52,459 nucleotides of DNA from Carboxylicivirga caseinilyticus (GCA_025499705.1 JAFMVE010000044.1:1-52459), one strand, 5' to 3'; counted from the stretch's first letter, positions 23,241 to 33,835 are shown. Numbers and translations are program-made. The notes: a model not told the origin generated them from the sequence alone.

Positions 23241-25166
23241 TTATTTTTTATCTTTTACTACCGATTCGTTGATGACAGGATTGTATTTAGACCTCAGCTT
23301 AGCGATCCATTGATCCTCCAATTCTTTTTGATAATCAGATAGAACCTGTCCTCGAACCTCGCTCAATTCACGTTTTGCCAAAGGTTTAAGGTCTCCTATT
23401 TTAAGCAGGTATTTAAAATCGCCTTTTATCTTTGATTTAATTCCCCAAACCTGTTGATCAAGCAGTGCATTTTCACCTTTTGTAAAAGAACCTTCTTTAA
23501 TTGTGCCAAAAGTAGAAATTACATCTTTTAAAGAATCTGTTAATGCAAAGTCAGGAGCAGATATTATCGTCTGAATTTCTTTCAACTCTTTCTTTTTATT
23601 GCATTGAATAATGGTTCCTTCAAATCTTTCAGGAAGGATATAGTCATCTTTGTGATTAGCAAAGAAGTTTTCTAATCCTGTAGTATCTTCAGATGCTTTG
23701 TTCCAGATTTCTTTTTGACTAATCTCAAAAATCAATAAGCCATCGTGGTATTCGTTCATCAGAAACCTGAATTCAGGATATTTTTCCTCGAGAACACTTT
23801 TCTCAAATGCAAGGATTTTTTCTTCAGCACACTCGTTCCAATGATTTTCATACGATTTTTCGTTGATCCTGCTAAGGACAACTTTATGCGATTTCAGATA
23901 ATCAGCAAAATCTTCGGTGCTTATTTTATTATCAGAAAAACTTGCTAAAGTGTAATCTGTTGATGACATCATCGCAAGCACATCATCACTGTTTTTATCT
24001 TTGTTTTCCATGATGATTTTGTAAGCATCTGTCAATGCTTCATCATCCTGGCTGTATGAATATTCTTTCTTCAAACGAGCTATTGTTGCCATTTTACCGG
24101 CATATGCACGCTCATCACGTTTGATTTTTTGTTCGATTTCATCTCTGCTTTCGTCAAGGCTTTTCATCGGTTTTTGATCAATGCGTTTGATGATATGCCA
24201 CCCAAAAGCTGTTTGAATAGGTGCTGAGATCTGACCATTCTCAGTCAATGCAAAAGAAGCTTCTGCGAATTCAGGTACCATACGGCCAGTTGTAAACCAT
24301 GGTAATTCTCCATTGGTGCTCAATGAATTCTTATCATCCGTATGTTTTTTAACCATTTCTGTAAAGTCAGCACCATTCTGTAATGCCTGATAAATAGAAT
24401 CGATTGCAGCTTTTTTCTCATCTTTTACATTCTGAGGAGCATTCTGTGGATACATTTTCATGATATGAGCCACTTTTATTTCTCCTTTATTTGGTCTTTT
24501 ATCTTTTATATAAATAATGTGATAGCCAAAAGATGTACGAACGATGTCTGAAATATGTCCGACTTCGGTATCGTAAGCAGCTTTTTCGAATGGATAAACC
24601 ATCATAAAGCCGGTAAAGTATCCTAAGTTACCTCCTTTAGCTGAAGATGGGCAATCAGAACTCTTTTTAGCCATCGTTTCAAAGGATGGAAGATCGGTAA
24701 TTTTAGATTTAATTTCTTTAATCTTGTTATATGCAGCCAGTGTGTCTTCGGGACTTGGTGACTGAGGTAGTTTTACCAGAATGTGATAAGCATTTAGCTC
24801 GTATTTGAGATGATCGTATGCTTCTTCAATAACTGCCTCGGTTGCTTTTTTATCTGTCAGATATGGTTTGGCTAATTCATTGCGATAATATTCCAACTCA
24901 TTTTTGAAGCTGGGAATGGTATCGTAACCCTGGTTCATAGCCTCTAAAACTTTAAGCTTATAGTTGACAAATAATGGAATGTATTCTTCCTTACTAAGCG
25001 GATTTTGCGACAGTGAATTGTTTTTGTTATAAATGTAATTAAACTCATCAACACTATATTGATGATCACCAACAACTAACAGATTGTTGTCTTGAGCATT
25101 TACAGCTACATAACTTAAGCTTATAAGGGCAATAAATAAAATACGGTAGATTTTACTTTTGTTCAT
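23241..25166 (-). CDS. Periplasmic peptidyl-prolyl isomerase with two parvulin domains
   Basis: I start at 25166 (641 residues), where a signal peptide (MNKSKIYRILFIALISLSYVAVNAQ) begins; a nine-residue longer frame exists. Two complete parvulin domains are visible. The first is at about 125-225 (AYHILVKLP, GGNLGYFTGFMMVYPFEKAAY, FGYHIIYIKDKR). The second is at about 230-335 (VAHIMKMYP, GELPWFTTGRMVPEFAEASF, FGWHIIKRIDQKP). A helical C-terminal half of about 300 residues follows. It should be a PpiD/SurA-like folding factor for exported proteins. First gene of the operon, with its own -7 box and separated from guaB by a terminator. Confidence 0.9.
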   Translation of the reverse strand: MNKSKIYRILFIALISLSYVAVNAQDNNLLVVGDHQYSVDEFNYIYNKNNSLSQNPLSKEEYIPLFVNYKLKVLEAMNQGYDTIPSFKNELEYYRNELAKPYLTDKKATEAVIEEAYDHLKYELNAYHILVKLPQSPSPEDTLAAYNKIKEIKSKITDLPSFETMAKKSSDCPSSAKGGNLGYFTGFMMVYPFEKAAYDTEVGHISDIVRTSFGYHIIYIKDKRPNKGEIKVAHIMKMYPQNAPQNVKDEKKAAIDSIYQALQNGADFTEMVKKHTDDKNSLSTNGELPWFTTGRMVPEFAEASFALTENGQISAPIQTAFGWHIIKRIDQKPMKSLDESRDEIEQKIKRDERAYAGKMATIARLKKEYSYSQDDEALTDAYKIIMENKDKNSDDVLAMMSSTDYTLASFSDNKISTEDFADYLKSHKVVLSRINEKSYENHWNECAEEKILAFEKSVLEEKYPEFRFLMNEYHDGLLIFEISQKEIWNKASEDTTGLENFFANHKDDYILPERFEGTIIQCNKKKELKEIQTIISAPDFALTDSLKDVISTFGTIKEGSFTKGENALLDQQVWGIKSKIKGDFKYLLKIGDLKPLAKRELSEVRGQVLSDYQKELEDQWIAKLRSKYNPVINESVVKDKK

Positions 25167-25210
25167 TTTATATACAATTTGGAATTTGAACATCTATAAA
25201 CTAACGGATG

Positions 25211-25218
25211 CAAATGTA
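25211..25218 (-). promoter_or_regulatory. -7 box TACATTTG for the parvulin operon
   Basis: The minus strand reads TACATTTG, 45 bases upstream of the chosen start at 25166. No consensus -33 was found. Confidence 0.5.
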
Positions 25219-25321
25219 AAATATTATTGATGGTAATGGATAATAATGAAACTAAAATTTGGTCTCATTATTGTTTTGTAAAAAAAATGATGTCTATAAC
25301 TTTTTAATAGTAGTTAAATGA

Positions 25322-25352
25322 ATAAAAAAACCTGAACCAATGACGGTCCAGG
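25322..25352 (-). terminator. Terminator of guaB
   Basis: On the minus strand CCTGGACC-GTCATT-GGTTCAGG forms an 8-bp stem (one G-T pair), followed by TTTTTTT, 27 bases after the guaB stop. Confidence 0.85.
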
Positions 25353-25378
25353 CTTCAGTAATATGCGTTGTTATTTAA

Positions 25379-26866
<1,488 letters not shown>

Positions 26867-26880
26867 TTAAAAAATTTTGG

Positions 26881-26888
26881 CAAAAGTA
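26881..26888 (-). promoter_or_regulatory. -7 box TACTTTTG for guaB
   Basis: The minus strand reads TACTTTTG, 33 bases upstream of the ATG. A TTTG at 26904-26907 is 15 bases away, a little short for a -33 element. Confidence 0.6.
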
Positions 26889-26922
26889 GTAAAAAATAGT
26901 AGACAAAAACATTGTATAAATG

Positions 26923-26962
26923 TTAAACTTGGTTTAATAAAATCAAGCAGACCAATTGGTCT
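26923..26962. promoter_or_regulatory. Two inverted repeats upstream of guaB, possible operators
   Basis: TTAAAC-TTG-GTTTAA spans 26923-26937 and AGACCAATTGGTCT, a perfect 14-bp palindrome, spans 26949-26962. The second has the AGACC-N4-GGTCT shape seen in several TetR-family operators. They lie 35-74 bases upstream of the guaB -7 box, in the gap before the ZIP gene. No TetR gene is in the window. Confidence 0.45.
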
Positions 26963-27090
26963 AGATGGGGTTTTTCGTTAAAAATGCAGAATTGGTTTTA
27001 AATAGTTTATTAAGAAATGTTTTTGAATCTATATTGATATTTCTATTGAACTAAATGATTATAGTAAAAATGTCTGTTTTTATAGTTTTC

Positions 27091-27906
27091 TTATCCTAGC
27101 GCTACATCAAGTAGCATCATGGTAGCAAATCCCAACATGGCACCAATCGTAGATAAATCCGTTTCATTGCCACTCTGAGATTCCGGAATTAATTCTTCTA
27201 CCACCACAAAAATCATAGCCCCGGCTGCAAACGATAATGCATATGGCAATAATGGAGTAATGCTTAATACCAAATAAGCTCCAATAACTCCTGCAATTGG
27301 TTCAACAATACCTGATAACTGTCCATAATTAAATGCTTTTAGTCTTGAAAAACCTTCACGACGCAATGGAATGGAAACAGCAGCTCCTTCCGGAAAGTTT
27401 TGCAAGCCTATACCAAAAGCCAACGCCATGGCTCCGGCCAGTATACCTGGTTCTGGAATGTTGGCTAAAGCTCCAAAGGCTACTCCTACAGCTAATCCTT
27501 CAGGTATATTGTGTAAGGTAATTGCTAATACTAATAAAACACTTCTTTGCCACGAGGTTTTAATGCCTTCTGCCTTATCTGTTGATAGACCCATGTGTAG
27601 GTGAGGTAATATTTTGTCTACCAATAACAGGAATGCACCACCTGAGAGAAAACCAATCACAGCAGGCAACCACGCAATTCCTCCGTTACCTTCTTCCATC
27701 TCAATGGCCGGTTTTAGCAGCGACCAAAAGCTGGCTGCAATCATTACACCTGCAGCAAATCCCAACATAGAGTTTAATATCTTTTTATTAATGGATTTGA
27801 AAAAGAAAACCATTGAAGCCCCGGCTGCAGTTACTAACCATGTAAAAATGGTAGCAATCAGTGCCAATAAAATTGGATTGTATTCTAAAATAACGTCAAA
27901 ACTCAT
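27091..27906 (-). CDS. ZIP-family divalent metal transporter
   Basis: This inner-membrane protein of 271 residues has about eight transmembrane helices. It carries the two ZIP metal-site motifs: [14 protein letters not shown] in the fourth helix (about residues 132-145) and [13 protein letters not shown] in the fifth (about 168-180). It should import Zn2+ or another divalent ion (Fe, Mn); the metal is not predictable. It most resembles the GufA/ZupT-like bacterial branch. The gene stands alone, with no Fur- or Zur-like box that I could identify. Confidence 0.88.
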   Translation of the reverse strand: MSFDVILEYNPILLALIATIFTWLVTAAGASMVFFFKSINKKILNSMLGFAAGVMIAASFWSLLKPAIEMEEGNGGIAWLPAVIGFLSGGAFLLLVDKILPHLHMGLSTDKAEGIKTSWQRSVLLVLAITLHNIPEGLAVGVAFGALANIPEPGILAGAMALAFGIGLQNFPEGAAVSIPLRREGFSRLKAFNYGQLSGIVEPIAGVIGAYLVLSITPLLPYALSFAAGAMIFVVVEELIPESQSGNETDLSTIGAMLGFATMMLLDVALG

Positions 27907-27990
27907 TGTTCAATAAATTGTCTGATTCAATAAATAAATTTCATAAAAGTAACGAATAAGGCTCGAAATAATGATGAAGAGAAGCTTCAT

Positions 27991-28542
27991 TTACATTTTT
28001 AAAATAGTACTTCGTCCATTGCTATTTCTTATTGACTTCCATTTAGTTCTTCTCATGGCATAACACAGTTCATCGTAATATTCATTGTTTTTAAATACTG
28101 TTTTGATAAAGGTTGCTTCTAATTTGAAATTGGATTTTTCTAAAACTCTTTGAGAACCTTTATTGGGTCCAAAAGCTGAAGCATAAAGACGATCGATGTT
28201 ATAATTTTCAAAAGCAAAATCAATGATATGTTGTAAGGCAAGAGTGGCTATACCTTTTCCCCAAAAAGGTTCGCCAATCCAGTAACCAAGTTCTGCATTT
28301 TTACAATGGATATCATCTTTCGGATGTACTCCAATTCCGCCAATGGCTTCTCCATCAAATTCAATAGCAAATATATGTATGGGATCATCCTTTCGCGAAA
28401 ATTCAATGAATGCCTTTCCATCCTCTTCGGTATAAGGATGCGGAAATTGATTGGTTAAATATTGAGCTACATTAGGATTATTAGCATATTTAACCAGGCT
28501 TGGAAGATCACTTTTATCCCAAGGTCTAATTTTTATATTCAT
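27991..28542 (-). CDS. GNAT-family N-acetyltransferase (RimJ/RimL-like)
   Basis: This 183-residue GNAT enzyme has the acetyl-CoA pocket GYWIGEPFWGKGIATLAL (about residues 88-105) and the C-terminal SAFGPNKGSQRVLEKSNFKLEA segment. Both are typical of the Acetyltransf_3/RimJ-RimL branch, which acetylates protein N termini or small amines. The acceptor is unknown. Length is normal. It lies 35 bases downstream of the carbonic anhydrase gene and could be co-transcribed with it. Confidence 0.87.
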   Translation of the reverse strand: MNIKIRPWDKSDLPSLVKYANNPNVAQYLTNQFPHPYTEEDGKAFIEFSRKDDPIHIFAIEFDGEAIGGIGVHPKDDIHCKNAELGYWIGEPFWGKGIATLALQHIIDFAFENYNIDRLYASAFGPNKGSQRVLEKSNFKLEATFIKTVFKNNEYYDELCYAMRRTKWKSIRNSNGRSTILKM

Positions 28543-28577
28543 AGTTAAAGTCAGGCGTTGATTAGAATTGAGGTTGT

Positions 28578-29204
28578 TTATTTTAAATGATAAATCTCCA
28601 TTACATTCTCAAGTAATTTCTCAAAATCGATTTCAAGATCTATCAATTTCCCGGTATGCATATCCCAAACCCAACCATGAACAGTAATGTGACGATCGCG
28701 ATACCCTCGTTGCACTTCAGCCGTTTTAATAACATTCAGACATTGTTCCTGAACATTTAGTTCCACCAATCTTTTATAACGATCTTCTTCTTCTTTTATA
28801 GAATTCAGTTCATCTTTATGCAGACGGTAAACATCGCGGATATTACGCAACCATGGATTTAAAATTCCAAGATCTTCTGATTGCATGGCAGCTTTTACTC
28901 CACCGCAGTAGTAGTGACCACAAATTACAATGTGATTTACTTTTAAGTGAACAACAGCATAATCTATAACCGACATGGCACTTAAATCTGTATTTGGTAC
29001 CATGTTGGCAATATTACGATGAACAAATACTTCACCAGGTTTCATGCCCATTAACTCTTCAGCTGTCACCCGACTGTCGGAGCAACCAATGTAAAGAATA
29101 TCCGGATTTTGACCTTCCGAAAGATTTTCGAAATATTTTTCATCCATTTTTAATTTTTCCTGCACCCACTCCTGGTTGTTTCTAAATATTTGCTGAATGT
29201 CCAT
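28578..29204 (-). CDS. Beta-class carbonic anhydrase
   Basis: This cytosolic zinc enzyme of 208 residues interconverts CO2 and bicarbonate. Zinc ligands are Cys41, His97 and Cys100 (GCSDSR; ICGHYYCGGV), and the Asp43-Arg45 dyad that governs the active state is intact. Further beta-class marks are VHRNIANMV and the SVIDYAVVHL helix. It is of the common Bacteroidota short type. Bicarbonate supply for carboxylases is the usual role. It may be the first gene of a two-gene unit with the GNAT gene. Confidence 0.94.
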   Translation of the reverse strand: MDIQQIFRNNQEWVQEKLKMDEKYFENLSEGQNPDILYIGCSDSRVTAEELMGMKPGEVFVHRNIANMVPNTDLSAMSVIDYAVVHLKVNHIVICGHYYCGGVKAAMQSEDLGILNPWLRNIRDVYRLHKDELNSIKEEEDRYKRLVELNVQEQCLNVIKTAEVQRGYRDRHITVHGWVWDMHTGKLIDLEIDFEKLLENVMEIYHLK

Positions 29205-29303
29205 CGATACTATTTTGATTTGATTTTTAAATATAATCCCATTCTTTATTACATAAGTAACAAAAAATGAATGAAGGGGTTGAATCAGTTATGAATTAAT
29301 TAT

Positions 29304-30836
29304 CTACTTACTCTTATTAAGGTGAGTAAGTGAATAAATATCTTTTCTCCGGTCTCTCAGGTTTTTTACACTGCCAAACTGGTTGAGTTCGCGAAGCATA
29401 CCCAGATCAACATCTGCAATTAATATCATTTCGGTATTGGGTGTTGCTTCTGCTTTTATTCCATTGGTTGGAAAAGAAAAATCACAAGGTGTAAAAACCA
29501 TGGATTGAGCATATTGAATATCCATGTTATGAACCTTCGGTAAGTTTCCAACACTACCGGCAATGGCTACGTAACATTCGTTTTCAATGGCGCGGGCCTG
29601 AGCACAATGACGTACCCGTGAATAACCATTTTGAGTGTCGGTCAGGAAAGGGACGAAGAGTATATCCATTCCTTCATCTGCCAGTAAACGGCCCAGTTCG
29701 GGAAATTCAACATCATAACAAATCAATATTCCAATTTTGCCACAATCGGTGTCGTAGGTTGTTAGTTTGTCTCCGCCTTGTAATCCCCACACCTTGGCTT
29801 CGTCAGGAGTAACATGAATTTTTTCAAATCGTTCTACACCTCCGTCTCGTTTGCATAGGTATCCAACATTAAATAATTCGTTATCTACTAATTCGGGCAT
29901 ACTGCCTGTGATAATATTTATGTTATAAGAGATGGCCAGCTGCGAGAAACGTTGAACGACAGCACTGGTATATTCAGCCAGTCTTCGAATAGCTTCCGGT
30001 TCTGATAAATGATTGAACTCCGACATTAATGGCGCATTGAAGAACTCAGGAAATAAAGCGAAATCTGATCGATAACCAGAAACTGCATCAACAAAATATT
30101 CTACTTGCTGCATCACTTCATCCAGATCTTTATACAACCGCATTTGCCACTGAATCAATCCTAATCTTACAATTGTTTTTGTTGTTGTAGCAGTAATGGA
30201 GGGCTGTTCGTAATAAATATTGTTCCATTCCAAGAGAACAGCATATTCATTAGATTCTTTATCTCCTTCGAGATATCCTTTAAGAATTTTTTTTGGGTGA
30301 AAATCGTTGGACATCTGAAAGTCAAGAACCGGATCGTGGATCTCTTTTTTTCGAACTTTATCAATGTACTCTTTAGGAGTCATTTCATCCGCATGTTTGT
30401 AAAAATTCGGAATTCTTCCTCCAAAAACAATGCTTTTAAGGTTTAACTTTTCACATAATTCTTTTCGATAATCGTATAGCCTTCTTCCTAATCTTAATCC
30501 TCTGAATTTGGGTCTGATAAAAACATCGATACCATAAAGTACATCGCCTTTGTTGGTGTGTGTACTAAAAGTATAATTACCTGTTATGGCACGATATGTA
30601 TGGCGGTCATCAAATTTCTTATAGTCAACAATAATGGAGAGAGCGCATCCAGCCAGCTCATTGTCGATTTTTATTGCCACTTGTCCTTCCGGGAATTTTT
30701 TTAAGAGGGCTTTTATGTGATCTTCTCGCCAATAAGAGCCCGGCATATTGGAATAGGCTTCAATCATGGCGTTTTTTATGTCTTCGTAGTCTTCTATTTT
30801 AAGATATACTAATTCAATATTATCTATAATATCCAT
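29304..30836 (-). CDS. GNAT acetyltransferase-nitrilase fusion protein
   Basis: The 510-residue cytosolic protein has two enzyme domains. Residues about 1-200 are a GNAT domain (RPKFRGLRLGRRLYDYR as acetyl-CoA loop). Residues about 222-505 are a nitrilase-type amidohydrolase with Glu in FALFPEFFNAP, Lys in FEKIHVTPDE and Cys in ILICYDVEFPE. The same two-domain architecture is widespread in bacteria, but its substrate is unknown. One domain might prepare or consume the amide made by the other. It follows the MscS gene by 11 bases and is clearly in its operon. Confidence 0.88.
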   Translation of the reverse strand: MDIIDNIELVYLKIEDYEDIKNAMIEAYSNMPGSYWREDHIKALLKKFPEGQVAIKIDNELAGCALSIIVDYKKFDDRHTYRAITGNYTFSTHTNKGDVLYGIDVFIRPKFRGLRLGRRLYDYRKELCEKLNLKSIVFGGRIPNFYKHADEMTPKEYIDKVRKKEIHDPVLDFQMSNDFHPKKILKGYLEGDKESNEYAVLLEWNNIYYEQPSITATTTKTIVRLGLIQWQMRLYKDLDEVMQQVEYFVDAVSGYRSDFALFPEFFNAPLMSEFNHLSEPEAIRRLAEYTSAVVQRFSQLAISYNINIITGSMPELVDNELFNVGYLCKRDGGVERFEKIHVTPDEAKVWGLQGGDKLTTYDTDCGKIGILICYDVEFPELGRLLADEGMDILFVPFLTDTQNGYSRVRHCAQARAIENECYVAIAGSVGNLPKVHNMDIQYAQSMVFTPCDFSFPTNGIKAEATPNTEMILIADVDLGMLRELNQFGSVKNLRDRRKDIYSLTHLNKSK

Positions 30837-30847
30837 AAATGGTTATT

Positions 30848-32743
30848 TTATTGTTTCTGATCTTTTTTGTCAATATTTACAATGAAACCTTCCGGCTTAT
30901 AATTCTCAGGGCGATAGCTTTCCGGTATTGTGGTTGTATTGCCATCCCGGGCTGCTCTGTAATGAGGAGATAGTATTTCAATCCCTTTTTCATTACATAC
31001 GTCCTGAATATTCTGATGAAGGGTTGAGTAGATAACAGCTTGTTTACTAGCTTCATTTGTAAAAGCATTAATCTGGTACGATACATAGAAATCATCGAGG
31101 CTGGTTTGAAGTACAAATGGACGTGGTTCGGATAATATCATTTCGGTTTTTAAGGCAGCCTCAATCAATGCTTCGTGCATATTTCTCCACGGAATATCAT
31201 ACCCAATAGTGACAGTTGTGTGAACTATTAAACCATTCTCTTTTGCAATACTGGTGAAATTGGTTGTATTGCCTGTAAGAACAGATGAGTTAGGGATGGT
31301 TATCATTTCATTTTTGATGGTTTTTATTCTGGTAACCAGCATCGATTTTTCAACAACATCTCCCGAGACTTCACCTATTTTAATTCGATCGCCAATTTTG
31401 AATGGGCGCATATAGGTTATAACCAAACCTGCAATCATATTTGAAATAGCAGATGATGATCCGAGAGAGAATAATATTCCTATAAATACAGAAACTCCTT
31501 TGAAAATGGGTGAATCTGATCCAGGCAAGGAAGGAAATATCATGACAAACATAAAAGCATATAATAAAAACCTTATAATACCATATGTTGGCATGGCCCA
31601 ATCCGCATGAAAGCCTGATATTTTTAATTTTTCTAATTCAATTTCATGAAAAATATATCCCACAAATTTAATCACATAGCGCATCACCAGGTAAATAACC
31701 AGTATACTGAATAAGTTTGGGAGGTAATTCCAAACACCCATAATGATACCTTTAAAAGGTGACCAGATTAATTGAAATAAGGCATCTGCCCAATGTCTTG
31801 AAAATGGAAAAATGCTAAAAACAATTGGTAATGTGATGTATAGAAGTAGTATGTAAGTAAACCAACGTATTAATTTTATTAATATTTCAATAGTTTTAAT
31901 CTGCTGCTCAATGGTAAGAAAAGTATAATCTTTATAGGTAAGATTCTTTAGCCACTTTTCCTTTTGCAACATTATCAAATTCATTAATTGGCCGTAACCT
32001 TTGCCTATTAACCAGATTATAAACCAGGTGATCGAAATTACCAATATTACAAGTCCAATACGAACCATTATCTTGGCAATCTTATTTTCTTTTTTTGCTT
32101 CTATAATAGAAGATCTAATGGAATCTCTTAGTTGATTTGCTAATGTATGCATATCACTTCCATACCATATAGCATCCATTTCTGAGATACTCATTAAAAT
32201 GGTTTCGCCATAAATTAGATCAAATGAAGTTTCAGAAGAATTTATCAGGATGGAGTCGGGGTTGAAAAAGTCATTGTCGTATAATTGCTCAATTTTTCTA
32301 TTAATATTCTCAACTCTCTCTCTTGCGGTAAGCGCTCCGAATTTTGAATAGATGTTTAATATAGTATCGTTAAGCGTTCCTATTATAGGGTATCCTTTTG
32401 CTGTTTTTCGCAATGAATCGATATGAGCAATCTTTTCCTGTTTGCGTTGTTTATCTGCAAGTTCAATGGTTTTTAACTGATTCAGTAATTCTTCTTTTTC
32501 AAGATTGTCGGTTGTTTTAAGTCTGTTTATCTGCTTTTCAAGTTCCAGTTTTTTTAATGAGTCAGTGACTCTTTGTTGTTCCACTTCTTGCAAGCGTTCA
32601 CTAATATCCAGTAATACATTAAGGTTAATCGTGTCAGATGACTGCTTTGAGCTGTCCTGGCTTAGAGTAATGCTATCAGCTTGTCCGAATGAGAACTGAC
32701 CAGAAAAGAATAAAAGAACAAAGAAAAAGATGGTTTTGCTCAT
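30848..32743 (-). CDS. MscS-family mechanosensitive channel with long N-terminal extension
   Basis: I use ATG at 32743 (631 residues) because it starts a signal peptide (MSKTIFFFVLLFFSGQFSFGQ). A soluble, coiled-coil-rich segment of about 180 residues follows, then several transmembrane helices. The conserved MscS core comes last: pore helix ISNMIAGLVITYM, beta domain FKIGDRIKIGEVSGDVVEKSMLVTRIKT and NSSVLTGNTTNFT. The cytosolic C-terminal vestibule is at about 520-610. It should gate ion release on hypo-osmotic shock. The extension makes it about twice the length of E. coli MscS. First gene of a two-gene operon. Confidence 0.88.
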   Translation of the reverse strand: MSKTIFFFVLLFFSGQFSFGQADSITLSQDSSKQSSDTINLNVLLDISERLQEVEQQRVTDSLKKLELEKQINRLKTTDNLEKEELLNQLKTIELADKQRKQEKIAHIDSLRKTAKGYPIIGTLNDTILNIYSKFGALTARERVENINRKIEQLYDNDFFNPDSILINSSETSFDLIYGETILMSISEMDAIWYGSDMHTLANQLRDSIRSSIIEAKKENKIAKIMVRIGLVILVISITWFIIWLIGKGYGQLMNLIMLQKEKWLKNLTYKDYTFLTIEQQIKTIEILIKLIRWFTYILLLYITLPIVFSIFPFSRHWADALFQLIWSPFKGIIMGVWNYLPNLFSILVIYLVMRYVIKFVGYIFHEIELEKLKISGFHADWAMPTYGIIRFLLYAFMFVMIFPSLPGSDSPIFKGVSVFIGILFSLGSSSAISNMIAGLVITYMRPFKIGDRIKIGEVSGDVVEKSMLVTRIKTIKNEMITIPNSSVLTGNTTNFTSIAKENGLIVHTTVTIGYDIPWRNMHEALIEAALKTEMILSEPRPFVLQTSLDDFYVSYQINAFTNEASKQAVIYSTLHQNIQDVCNEKGIEILSPHYRAARDGNTTTIPESYRPENYKPEGFIVNIDKKDQKQ

Positions 32744-33082
32744 AACTGCCATTATTAAAAGAATGGTGTATACTATCAGCAACTACTTGATAGGTTAATT
32801 AGTTCAATTTGTTAATAAAATATACACAATTGCGCCAAACATTAAAAATATTAGCTATTTAATGGGTGAAATATATGGATTAGTTTCATACACTCTTTCT
32901 GATTAGGTCTAATATTTCCACAATTTTTAAAAGTATTATCTAAACGTTCATTGGTGAACATCAATAGTTCATCTTTGAACAGCTATCTTGAAGAAGATTT
33001 AATCTTAATGTGCAGTAATTTAGTTAGGTATGATGTTTGGTCTGGTGGTTGTATTGTAGATGATGAAACAAAAAATAATAAT
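32744..33082. other. Gene-free divergent region holding paired dyads
   Basis: This 339-base gap lies between the divergent MscS gene and the TonB-C-domain gene. It has no credible ORF beyond upstream in-frame extensions of those two genes. No exact TAnnTTTG box was found on either strand. The only clear structure is the pair of inverted repeats at 32946-32980. Confidence 0.6.
32946..32980. promoter_or_regulatory. Two GTTCA-N4-TGAAC dyads, 21 bp apart
   Basis: GTTCA-TTGG-TGAAC (32946-32959) is followed by GTTCA-TCTT-TGAAC (32967-32980). The arms are identical, the spacers differ, and the centres are exactly 21 bp (two helical turns) apart. The pair starts 137 bases upstream of the ATG at 33083. 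It looks like a double operator for a dimeric regulator that I cannot identify. Confidence 0.65.
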
Positions 33083-33835
33083 ATGAGACGGTTAGGATTA
33101 ATGCTAGGACTAATTTTGCTTACATCAGGCCTTGTTGCCCAGGAGGAAAATATTAAGCAAAAGTTTATTAAGGAAACACGAGTGGAAGCACCTGTGTTTA
33201 TTGGAGATAATATGGAACAAGATGCAGCTAATTTCAATAGTTATCTGGTTGCAAATTTGAGTTATTTTAAAGATTTGGATTTTGTGAGTGAAGAAGGTGT
33301 AGTTGTGGTTGATTTTGTAATAGAGAAGGATGGTACGATTGTAAATGCTAAAGTAACCAATTCGGTTTCAAAATTATTGGATGATGCAGTTCTTACTGTT
33401 GTTAATAAAAGTACTAAACAATGGATGGCTGGCAAGATTAACGGAATAGCAACATCGATGGATAAAACTATCTATGTGAAGTTTGATTTGCCAGGTAATG
33501 AATCTCATGTGGATATGGCCAGAAATAATTTAAACATGGCGATAAAGCAAATTATTCTGGTTGATGCAATTGACGGAAATTTATATTTGTCCGAGAAACA
33601 GAAAACAAAAAAAATAAACAGAAAATTAAAGGTGGCTGATTACTATTTGAGTCATGCTGAACAATTTAAACCGGATGATTTATCAATTCTGTTCTGGCAG
33701 GCAAGAATATGTGAGTTGCAGGGAAATGAAAAAATGATGAATGATATTTTAAATCGATATGTGGAATTGGCTGAAGCAAAAACATTTGAAGACCAGTTGT
33801 TAAAAGATAATCAGCTGGCTGTAGTTCATCTGTAA
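33083..33835 (+). CDS. Exported protein with TonB C-terminal-like domain
   Basis: I start at 33083 (250 residues), where a signal peptide begins (MRRLGLMLGLILLTSGLVAQ). The frame is open for 44 more codons upstream but crosses the dyads and has no signal logic. Residues about 40-140 resemble the TonB C-terminal fold (VVVDFVIEKDGTIVNAKVTNSVSKLLDDAVLTVV, then KTIYVKFDL). The protein lacks the usual TonB transmembrane anchor and Pro-rich linker. The last 100 residues are helical, like a single TPR-type repeat region. It is probably periplasmic; its role is unknown. A terminator follows. Confidence 0.75.
   Translation: MRRLGLMLGLILLTSGLVAQEENIKQKFIKETRVEAPVFIGDNMEQDAANFNSYLVANLSYFKDLDFVSEEGVVVVDFVIEKDGTIVNAKVTNSVSKLLDDAVLTVVNKSTKQWMAGKINGIATSMDKTIYVKFDLPGNESHVDMARNNLNMAIKQIILVDAIDGNLYLSEKQKTKKINRKLKVADYYLSHAEQFKPDDLSILFWQARICELQGNEKMMNDILNRYVELAEAKTFEDQLLKDNQLAVVHL

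Noticed and set aside
32951-33082. In-frame N-terminal extension of the TonB-C-domain gene
   Set aside because: The added 44 residues contain no signal peptide and the frame runs over the paired dyads. The ATG at 33083 begins a normal signal peptide.
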